64,000 nucleotides of DNA from Eutrophocola sp965661105 (GTDB taxonomy: Bacteria > Pseudomonadota > Gammaproteobacteria > Pseudomonadales > Pseudohongiellaceae), in NCBI GenBank assembly GCA_965661105.1, contig CBFICR010000006.1:1-64000 (forward strand). Direction: 5' to 3'. The translations under genes and the position numbers were made by a program. How positions within the stretch are numbered: position 1 is the first letter of the stretch; each line of letters begins with the position of its first letter. This document shows positions 18,119-26,870 of the stretch, in pieces. The notes under the pieces were generated by a model. It saw nothing but the letters and a program-made list of their open reading frames with translations. It was not told the DNA's origin and did no database searches.

Positions 18119-18124
18119 TTTTTT
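18100..18124 (+). repeat. 25-bp direct repeat, copy 2
   Basis: This is the exact second copy of the sequence at 12441-12465. It provides the last codons (EKLSD, stop) of the decayed pilin reading frame and cuts off a prepilin N-terminal motif, which marks a recombination junction. Confidence 0.85.
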
Positions 18125-18163
18125 TCCAGCCTTTATCGGCTTAGCTGCTTTCTTTAATCGTTG

Positions 18164-19672
18164 TTATTGAAAAGTATAGTAATAGCGCATTTCTATCTGG
18201 TCGCGTTCCACAAGATTGCCATCAATAATATAAGGACGAAAAGGGGCATTTCTCAGGTAACGCCTGAGGCGGTCCGCAACCTCATAAGCGTCGCGGTCAC
18301 TTTTATCCAGCACCTTGATTCCACCTGCTGTGCCATTGCTGTTAATGGAGTAGGACACATCAAGGTAACCGGAATAATTGAGCGGCGTTTCAACACTGAT
18401 GGAAAATTTCTCACGGCTATTGGGCCGGGCAGTAAACAATGGGAGTTGCACAGGAATTTCTGGTGAAAAAAGCAGAGATATGGACTCAGGGGACAAAGCC
18501 AGTTCCCGGGCCCTTGCAAAAGCCTGTGCATATTCCTCTCTGGCAGCATCTTGCCAGCCAAATACCAGGTGCCAGTCAGCCAGTTCAATCCTTGCCCTGA
18601 CGCGCTCCATATCTGTGGTGGTTTCATCCAGCTCAAGATAGGCCAGGATACGCTCAAAGGTTTTAATGCCCAGTTCATAGCCTTCATTATTTCGGCGCAG
18701 GTAGGTCCAGCGATTTGGCAGATTGGCACTAACACGCGCAGAGGTCAGGTAGTAATGGGGATTGAAGATTAATTCGCTGCTAAAACCAGCCAGAAAAATG
18801 GTTTCCAGATATTTGTATTCCAGTTCCAGAAGTCGAGGATGCTCAAAACGCTCATTTTCAATAAGCGTGGAAATCGCATCGGCATAATGCCTTCTGGCTC
18901 TGTACAAACTTTCCAGCGCGAATTGCCTAGCATATTCCGGGGCGCCAGGGGCATCCATACCGCCGAGTCTGAACATGGAAATCGCACTGGGGTCAGTGGT
19001 TACCAATAGTGACTGTGAAAACGTTTCCATATTGTAATCTGCGATTTCAGCCAGTGACCTAACTTGCTCCATACTGCCTTGATCATGCAGTTTCTGGCTC
19101 AAAAACAACAGGTAACGTTGTTGCTCATTAACAGATTCAAAGTCTTCTCTTGCCAGGTAGCTTTTTATCAGCCCCTCAATAATAGGTATCTGTCCGCGAT
19201 CATAGAGACCATAGTTGATGCGGCTTATATGATCCGCTCGCTGGAGCAGCGCAATCGCCTCAAGATGATTATCCTGACGCTGGTATAAACTACCCAGCGT
19301 CAGTAAATTTTGGATCAGCTGAGGTGAAAACTGTCCATCCTGTCGTTCCAGCTCACTGATCTCGAATTGATAAGCAGAAATCTCCTGCCCGGAAATGTCA
19401 GGCAATTCTGGCTGCGGAAAGGGCATTGGCATAATCAGGAACTTATTATCAGCCTCCTCACCAAACAATGACTCTAACTGCATGCCCTTTACACCCTGCT
19501 CCTGCAACCGGCCTGTAGTGGATTTATCCAGCAAAACCCCATCAAATATCATTGCGTCCAGGATCTCGTCACTCTGGGCATGCGTAACACAGGAGAATGA
19601 CAGGCAGAGGTGGATTACCAGAACAAGAGACAGGCGGCAGGATGCGTGTTGTTTAATATGCAAAATATACAT
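18164..19672 (-). CDS. Exported TPR-like protein with TonB C-terminal domain
   Basis: A 502-residue exported protein. The N-terminus is basic, then hydrophobic (SLVLVIHLCLSFSCVTHAQ), consistent with a signal peptide cleaved near residue 32. Residues about 100-390 are helical and contain TPR-like pairs, for example QNLLTLGSLYQRQDNHLEAI. The last 85 residues (from FSISVETPLNYSGYLDVSYS to MRYYYTFQ) look like a TonB C-terminal domain. Without an N-terminal TonB membrane anchor and proline linker it is probably not a classical energy transducer. It is convergent with the pilin remnant, 45 bp away, and may or may not belong to that cassette. Confidence 0.65.
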   Translation of the reverse strand: MYILHIKQHASCRLSLVLVIHLCLSFSCVTHAQSDEILDAMIFDGVLLDKSTTGRLQEQGVKGMQLESLFGEEADNKFLIMPMPFPQPELPDISGQEISAYQFEISELERQDGQFSPQLIQNLLTLGSLYQRQDNHLEAIALLQRADHISRINYGLYDRGQIPIIEGLIKSYLAREDFESVNEQQRYLLFLSQKLHDQGSMEQVRSLAEIADYNMETFSQSLLVTTDPSAISMFRLGGMDAPGAPEYARQFALESLYRARRHYADAISTLIENERFEHPRLLELEYKYLETIFLAGFSSELIFNPHYYLTSARVSANLPNRWTYLRRNNEGYELGIKTFERILAYLELDETTTDMERVRARIELADWHLVFGWQDAAREEYAQAFARARELALSPESISLLFSPEIPVQLPLFTARPNSREKFSISVETPLNYSGYLDVSYSINSNGTAGGIKVLDKSDRDAYEVADRLRRYLRNAPFRPYIIDGNLVERDQIEMRYYYTFQ

Positions 19673-19719
19673 GCCACATTCATTACTATTATATGTGCCG
19701 GATACAGAAAAAATTCATA

Positions 19720-19748
19720 CCCTGTTATGTCAGACTTACAAAACAGGG
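19720..19748 (-). terminator. Possible terminator after symporter operon
   Basis: CCCTGTT at 19720-19726 and AACAGGG at 19742-19748 form a perfect 7-bp stem. Read on the minus strand it is followed after 7 nt by a T6 run, 195 bp past the symporter stop. The 15-nt loop is large, so the call is tentative. Confidence 0.35.
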
Positions 19749-19942
19749 CTTTTCTTTCAATGATACTGGCGAATAATAATTAACTTTATACGCTGAAAGA
19801 GCCTGTTTGTATTAATTCTTTGTATCAGAATGTTCTCAAGCGCCGATTAGTATTTCCATCGTTTTCATAAAAGCCCATTATTAGAAAAAAAATCGAACTT
19901 CCACTTTCGTTCTATTGGTCTGCTTCTTCTTATTTTTGAATT

Positions 19943-21421
19943 TCAGGTCTCAATTTTTCCCCCTTTTTCAGTCAGGCTCACGAGACCTTTAGGGTCCAGT
20001 TTACTAACAATAACGGCAACGAAGCCGGAAACCAGGAAAGCTGGCAGTAATACATCCAGGGCATTCAGATAGACAGTGCCATTGGCCCAGCCGATTATGG
20101 TCAACAACGGCGGTATGGCAAACTTGAACAATAGCGTTGAAAGGAAGCCAGTCACCATGGCGCACTTGGCACCCAGTGCTGTGAGACTGGACCAGCACAA
20201 ACTGAGTATCATCACCGGGCAGAATGTTGCAGCAATACCTGACCAGCCAAAAATGATAACCCAGAAAATCCCGTTTTCCAGATCATAAAGCAGAATGCCC
20301 ATGCCAATGCCAAAGGAAAGCAATGCCAGAATCATTGTCACTTTCTGGCTTAACTTCATTAGCGCACTATCACTCATTTCCGGGTGCCGGGTTTTTTGCC
20401 AGTAATCCCTGACTGCCGAACTGGAAGCCAGTACCAACAGGGAATCGATAGTAGACATAATAGCGGCCAGCACCATGGCGATATAAACACCGGCGAAGAA
20501 AGGTAACAGTAAGGACTGTGACATCACCGGAAGAATATTGTCGGAATCAAAGCCAAGATCGGCATCTGTGAAGAGCGCCCTGCCTGTCAACCCCAGCATC
20601 ACTGCACCTGTATCAGCCAGGAATGTCCAGCAAAGTGCGACACCTGCTCCTTTGTTAATCTGACTTTCATCCCGAATGGAAATAAAGCGTACAAAAACCT
20701 GGGGAGAACCGAGAAAACCAATGCCTATGGCAAGAAAACCAAGTGTCTGCATCAGGGACAGCGTTGTCCAGCCCTGCCCGGCTGTGAGGGACAGATGAGC
20801 AGGAAAACTATTGCCCAGAGACTGTAACAGATTGGTAATACCGCCCAGTTCCAGCAGTCCGATAAGCGGCAACAGGACCAGGCCACACACCATCAGCAAG
20901 CCCTGGAATACATCGGACCAGACCACGGCGATGAAACCGCCTTTGGTGATATAGAGAAGCACTACGATAAAACCAATGGTAGCCCCCAGATAGTGGTTAA
21001 TGTCGAGAAAGGAATTAAAGGCTTTGCCGGTAGCGAAAACCTGGGAGCCAGCATAGATGGGAACGAAAACCACCAACGCGCCGGCAGCGATCAGACGCAG
21101 CCAGTGGCCATCGTCACGAAAGCGGGATTCCAGATAGTCAGGAATGGTGACACTGTCATACTGATCAGTGAGTCGCTTGAAGGGTTTAGCCATCCACAGC
21201 CAGGCAATAGCGACGCCCAATAACTCACCCAGCATGATCCATAAGCCCTGCAAGCCCACCGCAAAACCGGTACCGGTCAGCCCCAGTAACAACCAGGCCG
21301 ATTCACCGGTGGCTCGTGCTGAAAAAGCCACATTAATAAAACCGAGTTTTTTGCCAGCCGCATAATAGTCCCGGATGTCATGCATGCGGCGCGAGGCAAG
21401 GTAGCCGATTATCAGGAGCAC
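19943..21421 (-). CDS. Sodium:solute symporter (SSS/PutP family)
   Basis: A 492-residue (as listed) Na+-coupled transporter with about 12-13 transmembrane segments. Family features are YYAAGKKLGFINVAFSARATGESAWL near the start (residues 19-44), the VWSDVFQGLLMV stretch and the AAIMSTIDSLLVLASS sodium-site region. It resembles PutP-type proline symporters, but substrate cannot be inferred. The first canonical start codon is GTG at 21421, which cuts into the first membrane helix. The frame stays open upstream, and an ideal AGGAGG lies 5 bp before an in-frame ATC at 21469, giving a plausible 16-residue extension (INDLFWKSTAVFLYCS). The true start is therefore probably upstream and non-canonical. 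It follows the flavocytochrome genes by about 33 bp. Confidence 0.82.
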   Translation of the reverse strand: MLLIIGYLASRRMHDIRDYYAAGKKLGFINVAFSARATGESAWLLLGLTGTGFAVGLQGLWIMLGELLGVAIAWLWMAKPFKRLTDQYDSVTIPDYLESRFRDDGHWLRLIAAGALVVFVPIYAGSQVFATGKAFNSFLDINHYLGATIGFIVVLLYITKGGFIAVVWSDVFQGLLMVCGLVLLPLIGLLELGGITNLLQSLGNSFPAHLSLTAGQGWTTLSLMQTLGFLAIGIGFLGSPQVFVRFISIRDESQINKGAGVALCWTFLADTGAVMLGLTGRALFTDADLGFDSDNILPVMSQSLLLPFFAGVYIAMVLAAIMSTIDSLLVLASSSAVRDYWQKTRHPEMSDSALMKLSQKVTMILALLSFGIGMGILLYDLENGIFWVIIFGWSGIAATFCPVMILSLCWSSLTALGAKCAMVTGFLSTLLFKFAIPPLLTIIGWANGTVYLNALDVLLPAFLVSGFVAVIVSKLDPKGLVSLTEKGGKIET

Positions 21422-21502
21422 ACTGCAGTAGAGAAATACCGCAGTGGATTTCCAGAACAGATCGTTGATAACCGCCTCCTTTTTATAGTTGGAAAGGGCA
21501 GA

Positions 21503-21832
21503 CTATCGTGGTGACAGGTAGGCGCCGATATCGGCAAGCTCTTTGTCGCTGATCTCGGTCTTGCGAAAAGGTGGCATGATTTTCACGCCGTTGCGCACAA
21601 AGGCAGCGACCAGTGCCGGGGTGAGATCAAGACGCTGCTCCAGAACCGCCGGCTTTTCACCCTTGTAAAGAAACTCCAGTGCCGCGGTGCCAGGGTGTTT
21701 GCGTGCCCCCGGGGCATGGCAGGGCGAACACCAGTGCTCATAAACTGCCTTGCCATTTACCGGATCACCGGACTGGGCCAGTGAACCAGCACTCATCAAT
21801 ACACTGGCCAGCAGAATGAATGCCTTATACAT
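21503..21832 (-). CDS. Cytochrome c subunit of flavocytochrome dehydrogenase
   Basis: A 109-residue exported class I c-type cytochrome. It has a signal peptide (residues 1-20, ending SLAQ), the haem site CSPCH (Cys35, Cys38, His39) and a probable axial Met86 in VKIMPPFR. The ATG at 21832, preceded by GGAGG, overlaps the flavoprotein gene by 8 bp. Small cytochromes coupled to a flavoprotein of the p-cresol methylhydroxylase family accept its electrons in the periplasm, and gene order and overlap support that pairing here. Confidence 0.88.
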   Translation of the reverse strand: MYKAFILLASVLMSAGSLAQSGDPVNGKAVYEHWCSPCHAPGARKHPGTAALEFLYKGEKPAVLEQRLDLTPALVAAFVRNGVKIMPPFRKTEISDKELADIGAYLSPR

Positions 21833-23489
21833 TGCTGCCTCCTTCATTCTCCCTGGCAGAGTTCGTATCGGCAATTCCCTTCCCTTCCTCATCACGAATA
21901 TGTTTGGGCCAGATACCGTAACGCCCTGCTGAAATAATGCCGTTGGGATCAATGGCATCCTTGAGCCGCTGTTGCAGCCGCAACAGGGCATTGTCATTAA
22001 ATGAATAGGTGGCAGCGCAATCATCCATAAAAGCGGTGTGGGTACGGTATTCCCCCCAGCCATTTTCCGCAGCCACTCTCACCAGTTCGCGAAAAATCTC
22101 GCGGGTCTTTTGATTGGTATCGGTATCGCGGCTAACGGTGAAACCAATCAGGATCGTGAAGGTGCGCTGGTGATAGGAATACGGGGGTACGTTAAACACC
22201 GTATTACCCCCCATTTCGCGTAGCACCTTGCCCAACACTTTATTGGCTTGTAGCACCGCCTCCCCGGTCATGGGGACTACCGGAGAGAAGCCAAGATGGC
22301 CGTTGGTCCCGGCCGGATTAAAATTGGAGCGGTTGCCCAACTGGAATACCGACATGGAGGGTACGCCCAAATGATTTTCATCCGAGGTCTGCATCAGCTC
22401 TTCATAGGGCATGGGGAAATTGAGGGATTCCTGATCCTGAAACCGCACCCCTTCAATGTGGGCAAACTGTTTCTTCACATATTCCCATGAGCTGTCGACG
22501 ATCTCCTGTGGGCCATAAAACTTGAAGGAGGAACTCCAGAACGGCGTGTTGTTGCTTTGTGCAAATTCATCAAGGATGCGAATGTCTTCGTCGTTTGCAC
22601 GCTCATAGCGTTCCTGCATTACCGGGTTCTGCCCCAGCACGAACTGCATCGGTGACTGCACACCGGCATTGGTATTGAGAATACCGCTATACATCATCTT
22701 TGCAGTCACCCGGGTCAGCTCATGGACATCGTTATAGCCCATCACCTGTACCGAGCCGGAGCGGAAAGCTTCCGGCGCCGGATACAGCCAGAACCCCATC
22801 TTGGTCACCACGCCAAAATTGGACTGGGCAAACAAGCCATCCAGCCAGGGACCATAACCCCAGCGGTACTGCTGCCAGGTTTCGGCATTCGGCATGGCGC
22901 CCATGCCGGTGCGTACCATATCGCCATCGGCCAGCACTACTTCCATACCGCAGTGGGCCTCGAAATGATCCCGGTAGGGATTTACCGTATAGCCCACGCC
23001 ATGATCCAGTGAGTTACCAATCAGGCTGCCCCAACCGGGATCCGGACAGTCGATCCACAAATCCAGATCACGCTCCTGAATATAGTTGTACAAATCAAAA
23101 TAGCTGACGCCCGGTTCCACCAGGGCAAAGGCATTTTCCTCGCTTACTTCAATAATGCGGTTCATGCGCTTGAGATCCAGCACCACGCTGCCATTAAGCA
23201 CAGGCGCGGAACCACCATAACCCAGATTTTTACCGGTGGAGACAGGATAGACAGGAATGCGGAATTCGTTGCAGATCCGCATCAAGGCCTGCACTTCTTC
23301 TGCAGACTGCGGTGCCAGGGCAATGGAAGGTATTTTTTCCTCCTCTTCTCCCCATAACGGTGAATAGGCGTCCCGGTACAGATCGACATCGGCTTCATCG
23401 GTAAAAACCCAATCACTGCCGATGGCGGCTTCAAATTCGCGTACGGCGCGATCAAAATCGGGCTGACTGACGCCAGGTGGATATCTCAT
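21825..23489 (-). CDS. FAD-linked oxidase, 4-cresol dehydrogenase/vanillyl-alcohol oxidase family
   Basis: A 554-residue flavoprotein. Residues about 50-230 form the PCMH-type FAD-binding domain (PVYPVSTGKNLGYGGSAP, then the LIGNSLDHGVGYTVNPY loop), and about 240-520 the cap domain. The C-terminal DPNGIISAGRYGIWP is characteristic of the 4-cresol dehydrogenase, eugenol hydroxylase and vanillyl-alcohol oxidase group. The expected reaction is hydroxylation or dehydrogenation of a para-alkylphenol with electrons passed to the adjacent cytochrome. There is no obvious signal peptide, although PCMH-type complexes are periplasmic. The gene starts a three-gene minus-strand unit with the cytochrome and symporter; the exact substrate is unknown. 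Confidence 0.85.
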   Translation of the reverse strand: MRYPPGVSQPDFDRAVREFEAAIGSDWVFTDEADVDLYRDAYSPLWGEEEEKIPSIALAPQSAEEVQALMRICNEFRIPVYPVSTGKNLGYGGSAPVLNGSVVLDLKRMNRIIEVSEENAFALVEPGVSYFDLYNYIQERDLDLWIDCPDPGWGSLIGNSLDHGVGYTVNPYRDHFEAHCGMEVVLADGDMVRTGMGAMPNAETWQQYRWGYGPWLDGLFAQSNFGVVTKMGFWLYPAPEAFRSGSVQVMGYNDVHELTRVTAKMMYSGILNTNAGVQSPMQFVLGQNPVMQERYERANDEDIRILDEFAQSNNTPFWSSSFKFYGPQEIVDSSWEYVKKQFAHIEGVRFQDQESLNFPMPYEELMQTSDENHLGVPSMSVFQLGNRSNFNPAGTNGHLGFSPVVPMTGEAVLQANKVLGKVLREMGGNTVFNVPPYSYHQRTFTILIGFTVSRDTDTNQKTREIFRELVRVAAENGWGEYRTHTAFMDDCAATYSFNDNALLRLQQRLKDAIDPNGIISAGRYGIWPKHIRDEEGKGIADTNSARENEGGSNV

Positions 23490-23568
23490 GGCATGACCTC
23501 GGAAAGCTACGGTGTAAGTGGTTCAGGAATCAGGAATTTCTGATAACAAAGCCTATCATTTTTTTTTA

Positions 23569-23623
23569 GGAAAAACAGGGGACACCCACCTTTCTTGGAA
23601 AAACAGGGGACACCCACCTTTCT
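23569..23623. repeat. Tandem 28-bp repeat upstream of RAYT
   Basis: Two adjacent copies (23569-23596 and 23597-23623) of a unit beginning GGAAAAACAGGGGACACCCA sit 50 bp before the transposase gene. The core GGGACACCC is the reverse complement of the GGGTGTCCC core repeated downstream of the gene, so the transposase is flanked by inverted REP-like sequences. Confidence 0.8.
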
Positions 23624-23673
23624 GGAAATTCCTCAATTTTTTACTACACTGAGTTGAAACAGCCAATTAACGA

Positions 23674-24633
23674 ATGATTATGACCCGACCACGCTCCACG
23701 CTTGTCTCCTTGGAAGAGACACCCTACTACCACTGCATCTCGCGCTGTGTCCGGCGGGCATTTCTTTGTGGAAATGATCGGTTTACTGGCAAATCCTTTA
23801 ATCACCGCAAACTCTGGCTGGTGAGACGGTTCAGGCTCCTGGCCAGCGTTTTTGCCATCGATATCGCGGCCTATGCCGTCATGTCCAATCATTACCATCT
23901 GGTTCTTCATGTGGACCAGCACCGAAGCCAGCAGTGGTCAGATGATGACGTGATCGACCGTTGGCTGACGTTGTATAAAGGACCGGACCTGGTGAGGCGA
24001 TACAAACAGGGAGAACTTCTGCATCAAGCCGAGATGAACAAAGTACTTGAAACAGCCCAGACCTGGCGTGACAGACTGTCGAGCATCAGTTGGTTCATGG
24101 CTTGCCTGAATGAAGTCATCGCTCGTAAAGCCAATGCTGAAGACGGCTGCAAGGGCCGGTTCTGGGAAGGCCGGTTCAAGTGCAAGGCCTTGCTGGATGA
24201 GACCGCCCTGCTGTCGACAATGGTCTACGTGGACCTGAACCCGGTCAGGGCCGGCACTGCCCGTAACCTCAAGGAGTCCAGTTTTACTTCCATCCAGGAC
24301 CGAATAAGGGAGGTGGCAAGACAGCAATCCCAAGGCAAGCCACCTTTAATGGCATTCTTGGAAAGCAAAGCGCCAGCCAAAGGTATCGATACCCTCCCCT
24401 TCCACCTGAAAGAGTATATCGAACTGGTGGACTGGACCGGCAGAATCGTACGAAAAGGGAAACGCGGATTTATCGCTGCCACAGAGCCCAGGATACTAAA
24501 TACACTGAATCTATCTGCACAGGACTGGGAATACCTGGCCTTGGCCATCCAGAAACGGAGCATCAATACTATTCACGGGTTGGAACGACTGAAAGCCTAC
24601 AAAAGCCAGCGGCCAAAAATGCTGGCTGCCTGA
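23674..24633 (+). mobile_element. REP-associated tyrosine transposase (RAYT)
   Basis: A 319-residue single-domain Y1/HUH transposase of the REP-associated group. The HUH motif is SNHYHLVLH (His73, His75), and the family marker MVYVDLNPVRAG follows near residue 185, after NEVIARKANAEDGCKGRFWE (145-164). A C-terminal extension of about 100 residues (LPFHLKEYIELVDWTGR to the end) is shared with the remnant at 28166. Such enzymes process hairpin REP sequences by single-strand cutting and are usually domesticated single-copy genes. Here GGGACACCC/GGGTGTCCC repeats lie on both sides, consistent with its own substrate. No active catalysis can be shown from sequence. Confidence 0.88.
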
Positions 24634-24745
24634 TCAAACACCTCCTGAAAACAGGCTGATCTGCCTGGAATAGCCCCTGTCTGATAGTCCTGTTTGAATA
24701 ACCAGATCCAATGACCATGCATTGAGCAGCATGGCTGACTTGGAA

Positions 24746-24896
24746 TATTTTTTGGAAATAGTAAAGATTGGGTGTCCCGTTACTTACCGTTACTTACTTA
24801 CTGGGTGTCCCGTTACTTCGTATTTTTTGGAAATAGTAAAGATTGGGTGTCCCGTTACTTATACTGGGTGTCCCGTTACTTTCGTTACTTTCCGTT
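24746..24896. repeat. REP-like GGGTGTCCCGTTACTT repeat array
   Basis: The 16-mer GGGTGTCCCGTTACTT occurs four times (24770, 24803, 24845, 24866), and a longer unit of about 41 bp, starting TATTTTTTGGAAATAGTAAA, occurs at 24746 and 24821. Degenerate CGTTACTT copies extend to 24896 and reach the stop codon of the LysR gene. The array sits 110 bp after the RAYT gene and carries its presumed recognition core in the opposite orientation to the upstream repeats. Confidence 0.85.
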
Positions 24897-25770
24897 ACTT
24901 TAGACAAAGCTCAATCCAGTGCTGCAATGCTGAGCTTAAATATTTATCTTTGTGCTTGATCAGATAAAAACTTCTTTTCAGGTCTCTCCCTTTTAAGGTT
25001 AAAGGGACAAAAAGCCCCTGCTGTATACCTTCCTGAATAGTCACTCTGGAAACACATCCTAATCCCAAGCCAGCAGCTACGGCTTGTTTAATCGCTTCGG
25101 TGTGTTCAAGCTCTAGTAATACTTGAATATCAGGCAAAAGATCATGCATTGCACGATCAAAAGTCTGCCTGGTGCCTGAGCCTTGTTCGCGCAAAATCCA
25201 CTGGCATTTTTTAATATCAGCATCACTTAGCTTGCCTTTTATTGCTAAAGGATGTGATGGGGCGCAAAACACTATTAGCTCATCATCTTGCCAGCGGATT
25301 ATGTCCAGTTCTTCATTATTAATTTCACCTTCGATCAAACCAATATCCAGAGAGAAATTAGCGACCCGTTGAGAGATTTGCTCAGTATTATCCACTTCCA
25401 GTTTTACTTTTGCTGCGGAATACTTTTCCCTGAACTGAGCGATCAATGGCACTGCAAGAAAATTCCCGATACTCAGCGTGGCTCCTACTTTTATCGTGCC
25501 TACATCTTGATGTTTACCTAGAGCAGACTGTAATTCTTCAGCTCTTTCCAATAGTTCTTCGGCGCGCGGCTGAAGCACACGACCAAAATCATTAAGTTGA
25601 AGGCGCTTGCCGATACGATCAAAAAGCTGAATATCAAACTGGTGCTCAAGTTCTTTTAAAGAATCACTGGCCGCTGATTGCGACATATTTAATTCACGGG
25701 CGGCACGACTTAAATTCTCGTGTCGTGCAGTTGCTAAAAAAACCTCTAGCTGTCGAAAGGTATATTTCAT
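24895..25770 (-). CDS. LysR-family regulator, FinR-like
   Basis: A 291-residue transcription factor with an N-terminal winged helix-turn-helix (residues 1-60, SRAARELNMSQSAASDSLKE) and a substrate-binding periplasmic-protein-like effector domain (about 88-290). It is divergent from the ferredoxin-NADP reductase gene with a 148-bp gap that contains a perfect inverted repeat. In Pseudomonas the LysR protein FinR is divergent from fprA and activates it under oxidative stress, so this is the probable orthologous arrangement. The last codons and stop lie inside the REP-like repeat array, which has replaced the original 3' flank. Confidence 0.82.
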   Translation of the reverse strand: MKYTFRQLEVFLATARHENLSRAARELNMSQSAASDSLKELEHQFDIQLFDRIGKRLQLNDFGRVLQPRAEELLERAEELQSALGKHQDVGTIKVGATLSIGNFLAVPLIAQFREKYSAAKVKLEVDNTEQISQRVANFSLDIGLIEGEINNEELDIIRWQDDELIVFCAPSHPLAIKGKLSDADIKKCQWILREQGSGTRQTFDRAMHDLLPDIQVLLELEHTEAIKQAVAAGLGLGCVSRVTIQEGIQQGLFVPLTLKGRDLKRSFYLIKHKDKYLSSALQHWIELCLK

Positions 25771-25867
25771 CGCTTGCCTTTTTGGTTTCGTCGTTGTTTA
25801 TTCGTGACATTATATATCTATATTTCCGAATACTATTATTCAAAAAACCTGATTATCCGATTAAATA

Positions 25868-25888
25868 TTTGCACGTAAGATGTGCAAA
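25868..25888. promoter_or_regulatory. Probable LysR-type operator
   Basis: TTTGCAC at 25868-25874 and GTGCAAA at 25882-25888 form a perfect 7-bp inverted repeat with a 7-bp spacer, in the LysR/fpr intergenic region 30 bp before the fpr start. Size and position suit a LysR-type binding site. The binding itself is inference. Confidence 0.5.
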
Positions 25889-25918
25889 CACAAGTGAAGA
25901 TTTCAATTGGAGAAGGTC

Positions 25919-26698
25919 ATGGCCAGCAATTTAATTCAGGAAACCGTAAAAGCAGTGCATCACTGGAACGACACTCTGTTTAGCTTTACTGCAACCAGAG
26001 ATGCCGGTTTTCGCTTTAAAAACGGGTATTTCACGATGATAGGGCTTCCTCAAGACGCAGAATCAAAGCCTTTATTGCGCGCTTACAGTATGGTCAGTGC
26101 TAACTATGAAGAGGAGTTGGAGTTTTTTAGTATCAAGGTGCCTGATGGGCCGCTAACCTCAAAATTACAGCACTTGAAACCGGGTGATCCATTGCTCGTA
26201 AGCATGAAATCAACAGGGACTTTGATTGCGGATAATTTGCTTGCTGGTAAACATTTGTACTTACTTGCCACGGGAACAGGCCTGGCACCCTTTATGAGCA
26301 TAATTAAAGACCCTGAAATATATGATGAGTATGAAAAAATTATATTAGTTCATGGTGTACGTACAGTGAATGAATTGGCATATCAGGAATTCATAGAAAA
26401 AGAATTGATCAAGAATGAATTCTTTGGGGATGAAGTAAAGGCTAAACTTATTTACTACCCTACAGTGACTCGAGAAAGTTACAGGAATAACGGTCGTATT
26501 ACCGAGCTGATGACTTCAGGCAAATTATTTAATGATATAGGCCTGCCAATTCCCAACGTAGATGACGATCGATTTATGTTATGTGGAAGTCCAGCTATGC
26601 TGAAAGACCTGAGCGTTATTTTCGAAACCAGGGGGTTTAGGGAGTCCAGACATGGAGATCAAGGACACTTTGTTATTGAGCGCGCTTTCGTAGACTAA
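25919..26698 (+). CDS. fpr: Ferredoxin--NADP reductase
   Basis: A 259-residue FAD enzyme that exchanges electrons between NADPH and ferredoxin or flavodoxin in the cytoplasm. The FAD-binding motif LLRAYSM (near residue 52), the NADP-binding TGTGLAPFMSI (near 112) and the C-terminal CGSPAMLKDL are present, with an Fpr-type short domain layout of about 260 residues. The ATG at 25919 has GGAGAAGG upstream; an in-frame start 12 bp earlier is less likely. Control by the divergent FinR-like regulator is inferred from the arrangement. The gene is more AT-rich than its neighbours. Confidence 0.9.
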   Translation: MASNLIQETVKAVHHWNDTLFSFTATRDAGFRFKNGYFTMIGLPQDAESKPLLRAYSMVSANYEEELEFFSIKVPDGPLTSKLQHLKPGDPLLVSMKSTGTLIADNLLAGKHLYLLATGTGLAPFMSIIKDPEIYDEYEKIILVHGVRTVNELAYQEFIEKELIKNEFFGDEVKAKLIYYPTVTRESYRNNGRITELMTSGKLFNDIGLPIPNVDDDRFMLCGSPAMLKDLSVIFETRGFRESRHGDQGHFVIERAFVD

Positions 26699-26822
26699 AA
26701 CTAATTCTCAACTCTCTCAATACTGTGCCTGGTTCGCTGAGCCAGGCCTGCAGCTTCACCATATTTTCTGAGATCCAGGGCAATTTCAGTACTGTGTACT
26801 CATTCATTCTCAGGATTAAAGG

Positions 26823-26870
26823 GGGCAGATTTATTTATTGTGTAAAACTACTCAAAAAATAAATCTGTCC
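26823..26870. repeat. Hairpin element between fpr and GumN remnant
   Basis: GGGCAGATTTATTT (26823-26836) and AAATAAATCTGTCC (26857-26870) form a 14-bp stem with one mismatch and a 20-nt loop. It lies at the breakpoint of the truncated gene at 26852. It could be a REP-like mobile hairpin or a terminator of fpr; no U-tract is clear. Confidence 0.6.

Noticed and set aside
21833..22063. Longer cytochrome c start giving 186 residues
   Set aside because: The extension is an out-of-frame reading of the flavoprotein gene, and the ATG at 21832 has a ribosome-binding site and begins a signal peptide.
24746..24896. Short regularly repeated units that could suggest a CRISPR array
   Set aside because: Units differ in spacing, have no unique spacers of constant length and no cas genes are near; they match the RAYT-linked repeat family.
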